Origin: Algoriphagus pacificus | Lineage (GTDB): Bacteria; Bacteroidota; Bacteroidia; Cytophagales; Cyclobacteriaceae | DNA: 64,000 nt | Direction: 5' to 3' | Assembly (NCBI RefSeq): GCF_017254845.1 | Contig: NZ_JAFKCU010000002.1 | Location: forward strand, 1,287,053 to 1,351,052 | In this document: positions 52,930 through 61,282 of the stretch, in pieces | Position numbering within the stretch: the stretch's first letter is position 1 | How the letters are laid out: each line of letters begins with the position of its first letter | Notes under the pieces: model-generated | Database searches by the model: none | What the model was told of the DNA's origin: nothing | The model's input: only the letters and a program-made list of their open reading frames with translations | Translations under genes and position numbers: made by a program

Positions 52930-54264
52930 ATGAGAACTTATATCCTACAAGTGACCCTATTGGTTACGATGCTTCTATTGAATAGCTGTGATGGTTTTCT
53001 GGATGAAAAGCCAAGCAAAAGTCTGGTAGTTCCTACTACTCCGGAAGATATGCAGGCACTTCTTGATGCTGACGGGTTGATGAATACCGATGCATTTACA
53101 CTTTTCCTGCAATCTGATGATTTTGAATTGGAGGAACCTGGAGTTGCACAGTTAGATGATTGGCAGCGCAATGCCGTATTCTGGAAAGGGGAAATAGATA
53201 GCCCTGAGGGTGTCACAGCAGAGTATTTGAATATTTACCAGAAAATATTCGTATCGCACTATGTGATGGAGCAAGTGGCAGATTTTAACGATACCCAATC
53301 CCAAAAAAATGACCTGATGGGGCAGGCCTTGTTTTACAGGGCTTATGGCTACTTTACCTTGGCCCAGCTCTTTATGCCTGACTATAGAATAGCGAAAGAT
53401 TCCGAAGAAGAAATAATACCCTTAAGATCAAAATCCCAATTGGATGTGGAAGTTCCTTTGGCTACCGTCTCAGAACTGTATGAAGCAATTGTAGCTGATC
53501 TGGATCAAGCAATTTCTCTTTTGCCTGAAACAGCTAAGTATGTGACCAGACCTTCCAGAGTGGCGGCTTATGCTTTATTGAGCAGGGTAAACATGGCGAT
53601 GGGAGAGTATGATAAGGCCTTGGAAAATTCTATAGCCGCTTTGGCTATCAATTCAGAGTTGATGGATTACAATGGTATTGACACTGTGAATACCTATCCC
53701 ATTCCTTTTCTAAATGAGGAGATCATTTTTAATGGGATCCAAACATCCTATTCCTTCTCTTTCTCTTCTAATCTACTGGTGAATTCAGAGATCTATGAAA
53801 GTTATGATTCCATGGATTTGAGAAAGGTATTGTATTTTACGGTCAACAGGGATGGTTCACCAAATTTTACCGGAAGCTACAATGGCAACTTTGAGTTGTT
53901 TTCGGGCATTGCTGTGGACGAACTCATGTTGACTGCAGCAGAATGTTCGGTAAGGGCAGGGGACTTGCAGGCAGGTATGGACTATCTGAATAAGTTGCTG
54001 GAAACCCGTTGGGTAGCTGGCTACTATGTACCTTATGAGGCATCCACCCAGCAAGAAGCGATGGAGATTATTTTGATGGAACGGCGGAAAAGCTTGTTGT
54101 TTCGAAGTACCCGATGGATGGATTTGAAACGTCTTAGTAATGAGCCATCGCTTCACAAAACATTAAAAAGGGAAGTGGGTAGTTTTAGTGGGAATCTGGA
54201 TTTGAGTTTGGAACCCTATGCATTGAAAATACCAATAAGAGAGCAGGTGCTGGAGGGTAAATAA
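52930..54264 (+). CDS. SusD/RagB-family lipoprotein
   Basis: The 444-residue lipoprotein starts 17 bases after susC. The signal peptide ends in LLNSCDGF with lipidation Cys at residue 20. The SusD fold features are DKPSKSLVV-like opening residues, then QALFYRAYGYFTLAQLF (TPR-like), RPSRVAAYALLSRVNMAMGEYDKAL and a C-terminal MEIILMERRKSLLFRSTRWMDLKRL. At 444 residues it is on the short side for SusD. With the preceding SusC it forms the outer-membrane uptake pair of this locus. A terminator follows directly. Confidence 0.93.
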   Translation: MRTYILQVTLLVTMLLLNSCDGFLDEKPSKSLVVPTTPEDMQALLDADGLMNTDAFTLFLQSDDFELEEPGVAQLDDWQRNAVFWKGEIDSPEGVTAEYLNIYQKIFVSHYVMEQVADFNDTQSQKNDLMGQALFYRAYGYFTLAQLFMPDYRIAKDSEEEIIPLRSKSQLDVEVPLATVSELYEAIVADLDQAISLLPETAKYVTRPSRVAAYALLSRVNMAMGEYDKALENSIAALAINSELMDYNGIDTVNTYPIPFLNEEIIFNGIQTSYSFSFSSNLLVNSEIYESYDSMDLRKVLYFTVNRDGSPNFTGSYNGNFELFSGIAVDELMLTAAECSVRAGDLQAGMDYLNKLLETRWVAGYYVPYEASTQQEAMEIILMERRKSLLFRSTRWMDLKRLSNEPSLHKTLKREVGSFSGNLDLSLEPYALKIPIREQVLEGK

Positions 54265-54268
54265 AAAT

Positions 54269-54300
54269 AGGAGAGGTGAATAGCCTCTCCTAAATCTTTT
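54269..54300 (+). terminator. Intrinsic terminator after susD
   Basis: AGGAGAGG and CCTCTCCT form a perfect 8-base stem around a 7-base loop, followed by a T-rich tail and preceded by an A-rich stretch, so it may serve the convergent DUF6520 gene too. Confidence 0.85.
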
Positions 54301-54322
54301 GCCTAATGACAAAAGAACCTGT

Positions 54323-54616
54323 TTACACTTCTGTCAATTTGCTGGCATCAATTACATTGAGTTCTTTGCCATTGTCAGAAGGATTGATAGGCATACCGAA
54401 TTCATCCGGCGAATCCACCCTGCAATTACTTGAGGGTTGAGTTTCACAGGAATAGGTATCCGGTGCAGGATTCTGATCTGTAAGATCGTACCAAATCCCG
54501 GTATTGGGATCCTGTCCGTATTGGACAACACCACTTGGGCTGGTAAAGGCAAATGCTGCTACCAAAGCCATCGAAAATACACCTCCGCGTAGGAGGTTTA
54601 AAACGTTAATTTTCAT
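54323..54616 (-). CDS. DUF6520-type small secreted peptide
   Basis: The 97-residue protein has a signal peptide (MKINVLNLLRGGVFSMALVA, then AFAFTSP) and a short mature part of about 70 residues with YGQDPNTGIWYDLTDQNP and two cysteines, CETQPSSNC. This is the plan of DUF6520 family peptides, which are restricted to Bacteroidota and stand near redox and SusCD genes. The two Cys could form a disulfide. It is convergent to the SusCD/TlpA operon, with MauE on the same strand 1.2 kb upstream. The function of the family is not known to me. Confidence 0.75.
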   Translation of the reverse strand: MKINVLNLLRGGVFSMALVAAFAFTSPSGVVQYGQDPNTGIWYDLTDQNPAPDTYSCETQPSSNCRVDSPDEFGMPINPSDNGKELNVIDASKLTEV

Positions 54617-55154
54617 AATTTGTAATGGTTTAATTAATAATTAATCTCCGGTCGCTTTGGATAAACTGCCTAACCACGAATCGGGTAGCTTAACCTTCCG
54701 AGAGGGAGCGATCGGATTTTTTTATCCCCCTGCTGTTGTCCGGCAACCACCTGGTGGCTTCACGGACCGTTCTCAATTTCTATTTCATTTCTAGTCTTTT
54801 GGTTTTAAGGTATTTCTATTCTCTATTTACATGAATGGCTAGAATGGATGGGGTCTATCTTTTTAAGGAAACCTTCAGCTAGGAAAAAAGCCTATTTGCC
54901 ATTTGAATCATTTTTCTAGCATAGGGAGTCTTCCTCCTTGACCCATATTTATTTTTACCTAAGTGGATAATATTCAATAGAATTAGTTAACTTAAGATAA
55001 AGTTGCTTAATACCAGATTTACTTTACGCCGCGTTCCAAAACCTTTGGGGTTTCCAAAAGCTCCGAAGGTTTTACCTTGTAATCATTAATTCCTAAAAAG
55101 GAATAGCCATTTTATTATTTTTCACAGCCCTGTTCCTTACCTTTCGGGGCTGTT

Positions 55155-55180
55155 GGGCGGTTTCACAGGGCCGCCCTTTT
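55155..55180 (+). terminator. GC-rich hairpin with T tail
   Basis: GGGCGG and CCGCCC form a 6-base stem with a 10-base loop, followed by TTTT. It lies in the long gene-free stretch 54617-55837 and has no clear gene to end. The early part of that stretch also holds TCCGA / TCGGA before a T tract (54697-54720). Confidence 0.45.
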
Positions 55181-55285
55181 AATTTATTATACCTGAATTA
55201 GCGTTTTCTCCAACACCTCCCGCTGTTCTGGATTTGTAATCCAGAACCTTTATCATAGGATTTCCAATCCGTTTTTGTGTCTTTC

Positions 55286-55470
55286 TTGCTGGCGTCGCAA
55301 TTTCGTCTTCGAATGACGATCCCGAGCCAGCGCTAATTAAAATGATGATCCTAATACCCAGGGCCCGATGTCTATCGTGGCGAAACCCTGGGCTATTAAT
55401 ATTTGACCCCTCTGGGGTCAGTCTCCCAAGCATAACTTGGATCTTTTGATTTATATATTGATTAGACGAT
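55286..55470. repeat. Multi-hairpin repeat unit (HRU), copy 1
   Basis: Four hairpins follow in fixed order: TTGCTGGC...GCCAGCGC, then an ACCCAGGG...CCCTGGG pair (its loop here expanded by CCCGATGTCTATCGTGG), TGACCCC-TCT-GGGGTCA, and CCAAGCATAACTTGG, then TTTGATTTATA. The same unit recurs at 59620, 60004, 62365, 62624 and 63123. A minus-strand open frame across 55179-55487 is an effect of this repeat. Confidence 0.85.
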
Positions 55471-55489
55471 TTGATTTGAACTTTCATAC

Positions 55490-55870
55490 TTCACCTTTCT
55501 AATTTTACTGATTTCTGCGACTGCCTACTGTCTCCTGCGAGTGCCCACTGAATTTCATCTTTCTCATTTTATCCATCTGACTTTCACTCCTCATTCTTCA
55601 TTTTTAATTCTCCATTCCTCATTCGTATCTTCAGCTTTCTGACTTTCATTCCTCATTTTCAATTCTACATTCCACATTCTTATTTAATCCTTCAGACTTC
55701 TGAATACACTTTCCAACTGCGACTGCCCACTGAATTTCAGCTTTCATACTTTATCCATCGGACTTTCCTGCTCGCTGCGACTGCCAACCCACTACCGTCA
55801 AGTGTTTTTTCAGCTTTCTAACTTTAGACTTCTTCCTTTAGACTTCTTCCTTTAGACTTCTGACTTTCTT
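55490..55870. repeat. Pyrimidine-rich tract of short degenerate words
   Basis: Degenerate words such as CTGCGACTGCCCACTGAA, GACTTTCATTCCTCATT and AGACTTCTTCCTTT recur irregularly, with the last in three near-tandem copies at 55827-55860. It resembles the tracts at 60180-60420 and 63330-63555. Its end runs into the 3' end of the MauE gene. It encodes nothing I can support. Confidence 0.55.
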
Positions 55871-56314
55871 TCTGACTTTCCCATGATTCCAATAACCAAT
55901 AATCGATATCCCCAAAAACACCAGGTTAAAAATCAGATGCTCTCCCCAGCCCAAACTATTGAGTACCCCACCGCAAGAGCAGGGCATCCGTCCAGTTAAC
56001 CCGAACCAGACCCAGGCAACATATCCGGTAAAAGCCAACATGAGAAAGATGCTGGCCAGAAATCCAAATTTTCGGAATGATGGGATCAATAGCGATAAAG
56101 CAACAAATACCTCAACTAAAGGCAATCCATAAAGTAAAGCCTCTGTCAACCATTCAGGTAACCATTGATTGTAAAGGGAAAATCTAGTTTCTCTCCAATC
56201 ATACACCTTACTTACTGCTGTATAGGTAAAGAGAACGCCAAGAAGCCAAGCAGCTCCCTCGGATAAATAAATTTTTAATTGAGATGATTTGGCATTCATA
56301 GCAGTTTCAGTCAT
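55838..56314 (-). CDS. MauE/DoxX-family redox-associated membrane protein
   Basis: The 158-residue inner-membrane protein has four helices (about 15-33, 52-72, 78-98, 122-142). The segment GLTGRMPCSCGGVLNSLGWGEH after the third carries a CSCGG cysteine motif, as in MauE family members. MauE-type proteins pass reducing or oxidising equivalents for disulfide formation in exported proteins. It stands on the same strand as the DUF6520 peptide gene and near the TlpA-like gene, which fits a shared redox-maturation role. That role is inferred. The last 20 bases of the gene merge into a repetitive pyrimidine tract. Confidence 0.85.
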   Translation of the reverse strand: MTETAMNAKSSQLKIYLSEGAAWLLGVLFTYTAVSKVYDWRETRFSLYNQWLPEWLTEALLYGLPLVEVFVALSLLIPSFRKFGFLASIFLMLAFTGYVAWVWFGLTGRMPCSCGGVLNSLGWGEHLIFNLVFLGISIIGYWNHGKVRKKVRSLKEEV

Positions 56315-56334
56315 TTACTTTTTTTGTTATTAAG

Positions 56335-56419
56335 CTCCCGCCCAAATCAGTTTTTTTGCCCGGAGGTGAGTAGGCTAAGAGAGGCTCCGAGTAAAACCCA
56401 AAATGAGCAGGAGCGGGAG
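56335..56419. other. Inverted CTCCCGC/GCGGGAG pair around a GC-rich loop
   Basis: The gene-free stretch 56315-56740 holds an inverted pair (56335-56341 and 56413-56419) with a central GCCCGGAGG / GGCTCCGAG-like inner part. It resembles the CCTCCCG...CGGGAGG unit of the family B repeats. The remaining 300 bases are AT-rich and probably carry the Crp/Fnr gene promoter, which I could not place. Confidence 0.5.
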
Positions 56420-56740
56420 ATTAGTCTGGTCTATTTTTCTGAATGGGAGACAGGTTCAGGCTAATCTCTTACAATTATGGGCTTCCATTTTTTACTGAAA
56501 GAAATTTAAAAACCTGATTATCAAGATGCCACCTCAAATAAAGGAGAATGGTTTTAGGCTGCTAAAAACCCTCAAATGAAGGTTTTTTGACTAAAAAAAT
56601 GGAAATACTAACTTTTTATTTGGATCAAATATGTGTTAACAATAAATTAACATGTAAGAATTAGTTGATTTTTTATTCGATTCGTTCTTGATGCTTTTCA
56701 CCCGATTGTTTTGAATTAGTACACTTTTATAATTACAAAA

Positions 56741-57346
56741 ATGGAAAAGCGAGATTACATGAATCAGCTTATTGCCGATTACAACAGTATCAGGAGATTT
56801 TCTGCAGAGTCCTATGAGACGGTTTTTCAGAAACTAATCCTAAGGAAGGTGTCCCGAGGTGAGATACTCAAAAAGGTTGATATGGTGGATATCAAAAGCC
56901 GCTATATATGTGAAGGCTACTTGGGCCTTTTTAGGGAGGGAAAATCAGGTTTTCAGTTATTCAGGATTTTTGGCAAGTCAGACACTGCCTTTGATGAACA
57001 ATCATTTAGGAGCAATACACCCTCAAATTCAATTATAAGAGCTTTATCTGATACGGTTTATCTGGGTTTTACATTAGAGTCAGAAATTGAATTGCTTTCC
57101 AATAAGCCTGAATTTTATGCTTTGGCTTTGGAGGTCACCCACCGGATCAATAAGCGTCACCTAGAGCAGGAGGCAATCAAAGCCAAAAAATTCAAGGATG
57201 GCTTTCCCCTTCTGCTAAAGAAATTTCCGGGTATTGGCCAATATCTCAAAAATCAGGATTTAGCCGATTTTTTTAATTGTAGCATCAGCACCGTTGAGCG
57301 CCTGAAATACTCCATAATGAACGACCATGAAATCGAGCATGACTAG
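56741..57346 (+). CDS. Crp/Fnr-type transcriptional regulator
   Basis: The 201-residue protein has an N-terminal cNMP-binding-like beta domain (about 20-125: FQKLILRKVSRGEILKKVD and YICEGYLGLFREG) and a long dimer helix (EVTHRINKRHLEQEAIKA). The C-terminal HTH (about 158-190) is NQDLADFFNCSISTVERLKYSI. The cyclic-nucleotide pocket residues are not conserved in an obvious way, as is usual for Bacteroidota relatives. It lies 73 bases before the terpene synthase gene on the same strand and is a candidate regulator of it. Confidence 0.8.
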   Translation: MEKRDYMNQLIADYNSIRRFSAESYETVFQKLILRKVSRGEILKKVDMVDIKSRYICEGYLGLFREGKSGFQLFRIFGKSDTAFDEQSFRSNTPSNSIIRALSDTVYLGFTLESEIELLSNKPEFYALALEVTHRINKRHLEQEAIKAKKFKDGFPLLLKKFPGIGQYLKNQDLADFFNCSISTVERLKYSIMNDHEIEHD

Positions 57347-57418
57347 GAACGTCACACACTGGGGTGATTATAAACCCTGCGAGATACCATATGACCGCTA
57401 AAAAACAATTATAAACAT

Positions 57419-58315
57419 ATGAAAGCGATTTATGAATTTCCTGTTGCGATGAACCTGCATTGCAAAGCAATTGACCATGAAGTTCTCAAATGGGCATGGA
57501 ATTCGGGATTATTTGAAAGCCCGGCAGAGTTGGAGCGCTGTAGAATCCAGAAGATTAACTGGTTTGCAGGGTATCTTTTTCCTGAGGAGAAAAAGGAAAG
57601 ACTGACCTTGATAATGAAATTTTTTCTTGGACTGTTTTTACTGGACGATCTTTTGGATATAGCCATTGAAAGGCAAATGATTGAATTTCTGGAGGGGATT
57701 AAAGTCGGTATTTCGCAGCATCCCAACCAGAGGTTAAGCAATTTGGGAACCGAGCTTATACTATTACAGAAAGCATTAAAAGAGGAAAACAGCCTTCCTC
57801 TTACAAGGGATCAATGGAGTCTCGCTTGGCTTGAATATCTGGAAGCCTTGCAATGGGAAGTCCTGCTTAAAATAGAAAAAAAGCGGCCCTTACTGGAAGA
57901 GTACAGAATACATCGGCCCAAAACATCTGGAGTCTATTTGGCCTTGCTTCTAATCCGTAGAGGGAAAGACGTGAGAGCTTGTGTTTCAGAATTATTGGAA
58001 TTCTCCATGGCCAGGTATATCTATTTGGCCAATGACCTGGCTTCCTTTAAAAAGGAAAAAGAAATAGGAGACCCTCATAATGAAATAATTATCCTGATGG
58101 ACTCAATGGGTGATACAGCATTGCCATGGGTACAGCAGGAGCTTAAGCAGCTTCGCAAAAGGATTTTACTTCTGACAGAGAAAATCTGCATCAATTTTGG
58201 AAATTGTGAAGCTTGGATTCGCAGGCTTCTATTATTAGCAGGGGGCTGTGAGACCTGGACTGCCGAGACCTCGAGGTACCAGAATTATATCAATGGAAAG
58301 TACGGTGGGCATTAA
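57419..58315 (+). CDS. Class I terpene synthase (terpene cyclase)
   Basis: The 298-residue, all-helical protein has both metal-binding motifs of class I terpene cyclases. The aspartate-rich motif is LLDDLLD with Asp76, Asp77 and Asp80. The NSE-type triad is Asn205-Asp206-x-x-Ser209-x-x-Lys212-Glu213 in NDLASFKKE. An Arg166 (HRPKTSG) fits the pyrophosphate-sensor region between them, and TSRY lies near the C-terminus. It would cyclise a C10-C20 prenyl diphosphate using Mg ions. It is slightly shorter than most bacterial members. No prenyltransferase or P450 is adjacent. Product unknown. A small gene with a strong ribosome site follows. Confidence 0.85.
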   Translation: MKAIYEFPVAMNLHCKAIDHEVLKWAWNSGLFESPAELERCRIQKINWFAGYLFPEEKKERLTLIMKFFLGLFLLDDLLDIAIERQMIEFLEGIKVGISQHPNQRLSNLGTELILLQKALKEENSLPLTRDQWSLAWLEYLEALQWEVLLKIEKKRPLLEEYRIHRPKTSGVYLALLLIRRGKDVRACVSELLEFSMARYIYLANDLASFKKEKEIGDPHNEIIILMDSMGDTALPWVQQELKQLRKRILLLTEKICINFGNCEAWIRRLLLLAGGCETWTAETSRYQNYINGKYGGH

Positions 58316-58332
58316 TTGGAGGGAGGAGTATC

Positions 58333-58527
58333 ATGTTCAAAAAACGTGTTGTTATTTATCCAAAGGATGTGGTTTACCTAACGGGAAGAAGCGAACGCTA
58401 TGCGCAGATACTTCTGCACAAAGTTCGCGTCTACGTCAACAAAGAACCTCATCAGTTTGTGACGATTTCAGACTTTTCACTCTTTTCAGGAATCCCCGAA
58501 GAGATGATCCGCAACTACATAATCTAG
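58333..58527 (+). CDS. Small basic protein of unknown function
   Basis: The 64-residue protein (MFKKRVVIYPKDVVYLTGRS...) is preceded by GGAGGGAGGAG at 58318-58328, an unusually strong Shine-Dalgarno match for this phylum, which supports the start. A helix with SERYAQILLHKVRVYVN and a C-terminal SGIPEEMIRNYI give an HTH-like layout. It begins 17 bases after the terpene synthase stop, so it is likely in that operon. Homologues of this kind are in my memory as unannotated Bacteroidota proteins. Confidence 0.65.
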   Translation: MFKKRVVIYPKDVVYLTGRSERYAQILLHKVRVYVNKEPHQFVTISDFSLFSGIPEEMIRNYII

Positions 58528-58612
58528 TAGTAAAGAGTAATGGAACCATTAGGTATTGATTGACAATTACATCAAATCACAGAAAACATATCAAGATCAT
58601 AATCGAAGTTTC

Positions 58613-58632
58613 TTCGATGCTCCTTCGATGCT
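58613..58632. repeat. Short tandem TTCGATGCT words
   Basis: TTCGATGCT occurs at 58613-58621 and 58624-58632, followed by a relaxed GCTCGATAT copy, in the 228-base gap before the DUF6266 gene. The function is unknown; the spacing of 11 bases is one helical turn. Confidence 0.4.
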
Positions 58633-58755
58633 TGCTCGATATTTTATCGAAAATGGACTGTAGGGGAATAGCAGGGAATGAATAAAAACTAAAGGGCTGG
58701 CTGAATTTCAATTTTGATTGAAATAATATTAATGAACATTTAATCTATTTAAACT

Positions 58756-59403
58756 ATGGGAAAAGTAACAGATGGATTACTCGGAGGGATTTCTGGGAAG
58801 GTGGGGAATTTGGTTTTTTATCAAGTTAATGGTGAGACAATAGTCAGATCAAAACAGGGAGCAAGATCAGGTACTTCTTCCTCCTTACAATCTTATCATC
58901 AACAGGCTTTTGCCTTGGCTCAGGAATTTCTCTCTCCTTTGAAAAAGGAAATAGCTGTTGGCTTCGGAGCATATAAAATAGGGACAAAAAGAGGAATAGA
59001 TCGGGCTAAAAGCCTGCTGCTAAAAAATGCCATTTATCCTACCGATGGAGTTCCGGTTTTGCAGCCAGGAAAAGTCCTGATTTCTTCAGGGGACTTAACC
59101 GGAGTTAGTGGGGGATTACTTACAGAGATCTCGCCTGGCCAATTCAGAATAGAATGGACAGTAAACAGTTGGGATGGTTCAGCTCGGGATGCAGACAAAA
59201 CCTTTCTTGTTTTATATGACACGAAAGAACAGAGGGTCTTTAGTATACAGGGAGCTGCTTATAGAAAAGAGGGATTCCAGGAATGGGAATTTCCTTGGGG
59301 TTCACGAAATGAGAATTCTGTTGTCTATGTTTATTTTTCCTTCTATTCAGATCGCAAAGGGAAAACAGAGTTTTCGGATTCTATTTGCCTGGGAAGGATT
59401 TAG
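58756..59403 (+). CDS. DUF6266 family protein
   Basis: The 215-residue protein opens with MGKVTDGLLGGISGKVGNLV and then FYQVNGETIVRS, the signature start of DUF6266. A central helical part (SYHQQAFALAQEFLSPLKKEI, about 44-75) is followed by two beta-rich halves in an immunoglobulin-like pattern (ISPGQFRIEWTV; VVYVYFSFYSDRKGKTEFSDS). No signal peptide is seen. The first block aligns with the start of the genes at 60533 and 63684 (G-x-V-G-x-L-x-F-Y...G...R-x-K-x-G), so the three look related. Function unknown. Confidence 0.8.
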   Translation: MGKVTDGLLGGISGKVGNLVFYQVNGETIVRSKQGARSGTSSSLQSYHQQAFALAQEFLSPLKKEIAVGFGAYKIGTKRGIDRAKSLLLKNAIYPTDGVPVLQPGKVLISSGDLTGVSGGLLTEISPGQFRIEWTVNSWDGSARDADKTFLVLYDTKEQRVFSIQGAAYRKEGFQEWEFPWGSRNENSVVYVYFSFYSDRKGKTEFSDSICLGRI

Positions 59404-59519
59404 CAGGATTAAAATCATCCATTATAGGCATGCAATGCCAGGAATTTATAGCATTGTACTCTATATTCCCTGATTTAATTCAATTCATAATTTTTATGCA
59501 TGAGTTCAATTCATATGCC

Positions 59520-59860
59520 CAAGCGAGTGTCCTCACTCGCGTATCTTAGAGGATTCATTTTGTCCAGAATCCAAATCATAAATCATATGTCCTAAATCAT
59601 AAATCACCTGGTTTTCATCTTGCTGGCAATTCCTTTCAATTCCAATTGCCATTTTCGAGCCAGCGCTGGAACAAATGATAATCTTTCAATTCCCGGGTTA
59701 CGTCGTACCTCCTGACTCGGGGCTATTAATATTAGACCCCTTTAGGGTCAGTTCCCCAAGCGTACCTTGGATCATTTGATTTCTAAATCGTTGCCCAAGC
59801 GAGTGTCCTCACTCGCGTATCTTTGAGGATTCATTTTGTCCAGAATCCAAATCATAAATC
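59520..59860. repeat. GCGAGTGTCCTCACTCGC palindromes and HRU copy 2
   Basis: The gene-free stretch 59404-60532 is almost all repeats. GCCCAAGCGAGTGTCCTCACTCGCG opens units near 59518 and 59793 (again at 62520). HRU copy 2 is at about 59620-59780, with a worn ACCCAGGG hairpin (CCCGGG...CTCGGGG). Each unit is flanked by AATCCTAAATC-type words. A tail near 59880-59950 has TGCCAGAGGCACGACAGCTCGG. Confidence 0.7.
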
Positions 59861-60003
59861 CTAAATCTAAAATCCCCTTGAGTGCCAGAGGCACGACAGC
59901 TCGGTAACCTTGGAGCCAATCACGAAATCAAAGTGCCGTAGGTACGATCCAATTCCTTTTTCAATCCCTTAAATCCCAAATCATAAATCATCTGGTTTCC
60001 ATC

Positions 60004-60150
60004 TTGCTGGCAAATCATTTTCCTTTCCAAATGCCATTTTCGAGCCAGCGCTGGTGAAATACTATTGTTTGAAACCCAGGGTTAAAACCCTGGGCTATTA
60101 ATATTTGACCCCTTTGGGGTCAGTTTCCAAAGCGCACCTTGGATCATTTG
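60004..60150. repeat. HRU copy 3
   Basis: The cleanest copy: TTGCTGGC...GAGCCAGCGC, ACCCAGGGTTAAAACCCTGGG, TGACCCCTTTGGGGTCA, then a relaxed CCAAAGCGCACCTTGG and ATTTGATTTCTAAAT. It precedes the promoter stretch of the gene at 60533. Confidence 0.85.
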
Positions 60151-60164
60151 ATTTCTAAATCGAT

Positions 60165-60532
60165 TAGACGCTTTGTTTTTAGCTTTAATGCTTTACCTTT
60201 CTAATTTTACTGATTACTGCGACTGATGCCTGTCTTCCGTCTTTTCAGCTTTCTAACCTACCTCTGGCAGGCAGGCTTTATCCTTCTGAATTCACAACTA
60301 ACTGCCACCGCGACTGTCTGCTGAGACTGCCTGCTGCTACTGATTACTGTTTTACGTCCCTTTATCTCTTTGACTTTTGCTTTCAATCTTTTTCTGATTC
60401 CACATTTTTACTCTCTAAAAAAGGGAACAAACTTGTCTAAAACGAAGCTTGCGAACAAAACGCACATTCAATTGATAGCCAGTTCAATAAGATTGAATTT
60501 TCCTGCATGTTTAACCTAAAACCCATATACAT
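60165..60532. repeat. Direct repeat of the upstream region, left copy
   Basis: Roughly 370 bases before the gene at 60533 are almost the same as 63313-63683 before the second gene copy, including the pyrimidine-rich words, the AAAACGAAGCTTGCG phrase and the CATATGGC start context. This marks a duplicated module with a period of 3151 bases at the start codons. Confidence 0.85.
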
Positions 60533-61282
60533 ATGGCAAAACAAACAGGAATAATTACACTGAAAGGACCTGTAGGAAGATTGTCTTTCTACAAGACCAA
60601 GGATGGTTATTTGGCCCGTGAAAAAGGAGGGGTGGAGAAATCCAGGATCATGAATGATCCCCGCTTTGCAAGAACCCGGGAAAACATCCGAGAATTCACC
60701 GACAATGCCAATGCCTCCAAACTGCTGAGAGATGCCTTGAGACCGGTGATCTCCCAGATCGGAGACAAGCGACTGAATCTTCGAATTACCCAATCCATGA
60801 TGCAGGTGCTTAAATCAGACCTGGTCAACGTGAGAGGGGACAGAAGAGTGAAAGAAGGAGACTGGAATCTTCTCAAGGATCTGGAAATGAATGCAGGATC
60901 CTCTTTGGGAAGCACTCTCTTCTTTGAGTTGGGAATCAATGATACGCCGGCAGCATGGGAACTTACACTTCCGGCATTTACTCCCCAGGATATGATCGCG
61001 ATTCCAAATGGTGCCACCCATTACAAGATTACTGCTACGGGAGTAGGAGTAGATTTTGATCTGGGAACCCGATCCGTCTTCAGCGCAGGTACAGGCTCGG
61101 TTTCCATTTTGGACCCGGCTCTTTCACAGACGCTGACAGTGGACAAGACTCAGCTGAGTGGAACCCACTATGTCTTTGTGCTCAGTGTGGAGTTTGTTCA
61201 ATTGGTCAATGGTGTGGAATATGCGATTAACAACGGAGCGCATAATGCCGCCAAGATGCTGTCCGTGAGCAAAACCAGCTGA
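60533..61282 (+). CDS. Array protein with MAKQTG start (DUF6266-related), copy 1
   Basis: The 249-residue soluble protein opens with MAKQTGIITLKGPVGRLSFY followed by KTKDGYLAREKGGVEKSRIM. Helices of the form ARTRENIREFTDNANASKLL follow, then two beta-rich parts (about 135-249). I recall the type from many Bacteroidota as an unnamed family; it is related to the DUF6266 start. The stop overlaps the next gene by one base (TGATG), so the DUF5675 and membrane genes are cotranscribed. A second copy begins at 63684 with identical protein sequence over the 105 codons visible. A structural or cell-surface role is possible but not shown. Confidence 0.8.
   Translation: MAKQTGIITLKGPVGRLSFYKTKDGYLAREKGGVEKSRIMNDPRFARTRENIREFTDNANASKLLRDALRPVISQIGDKRLNLRITQSMMQVLKSDLVNVRGDRRVKEGDWNLLKDLEMNAGSSLGSTLFFELGINDTPAAWELTLPAFTPQDMIAIPNGATHYKITATGVGVDFDLGTRSVFSAGTGSVSILDPALSQTLTVDKTQLSGTHYVFVLSVEFVQLVNGVEYAINNGAHNAAKMLSVSKTS

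Noticed and set aside
55179-55487. A 102-codon minus-strand open frame
   Set aside because: It runs through HRU copy 1; other HRU copies do not keep the frame.
60437-60793. Minus-strand frame over the start of the array gene, with a twin at 63588-63944
   Set aside because: It is the complement of a well-supported gene and its duplicate; the twin merely reflects the duplication.
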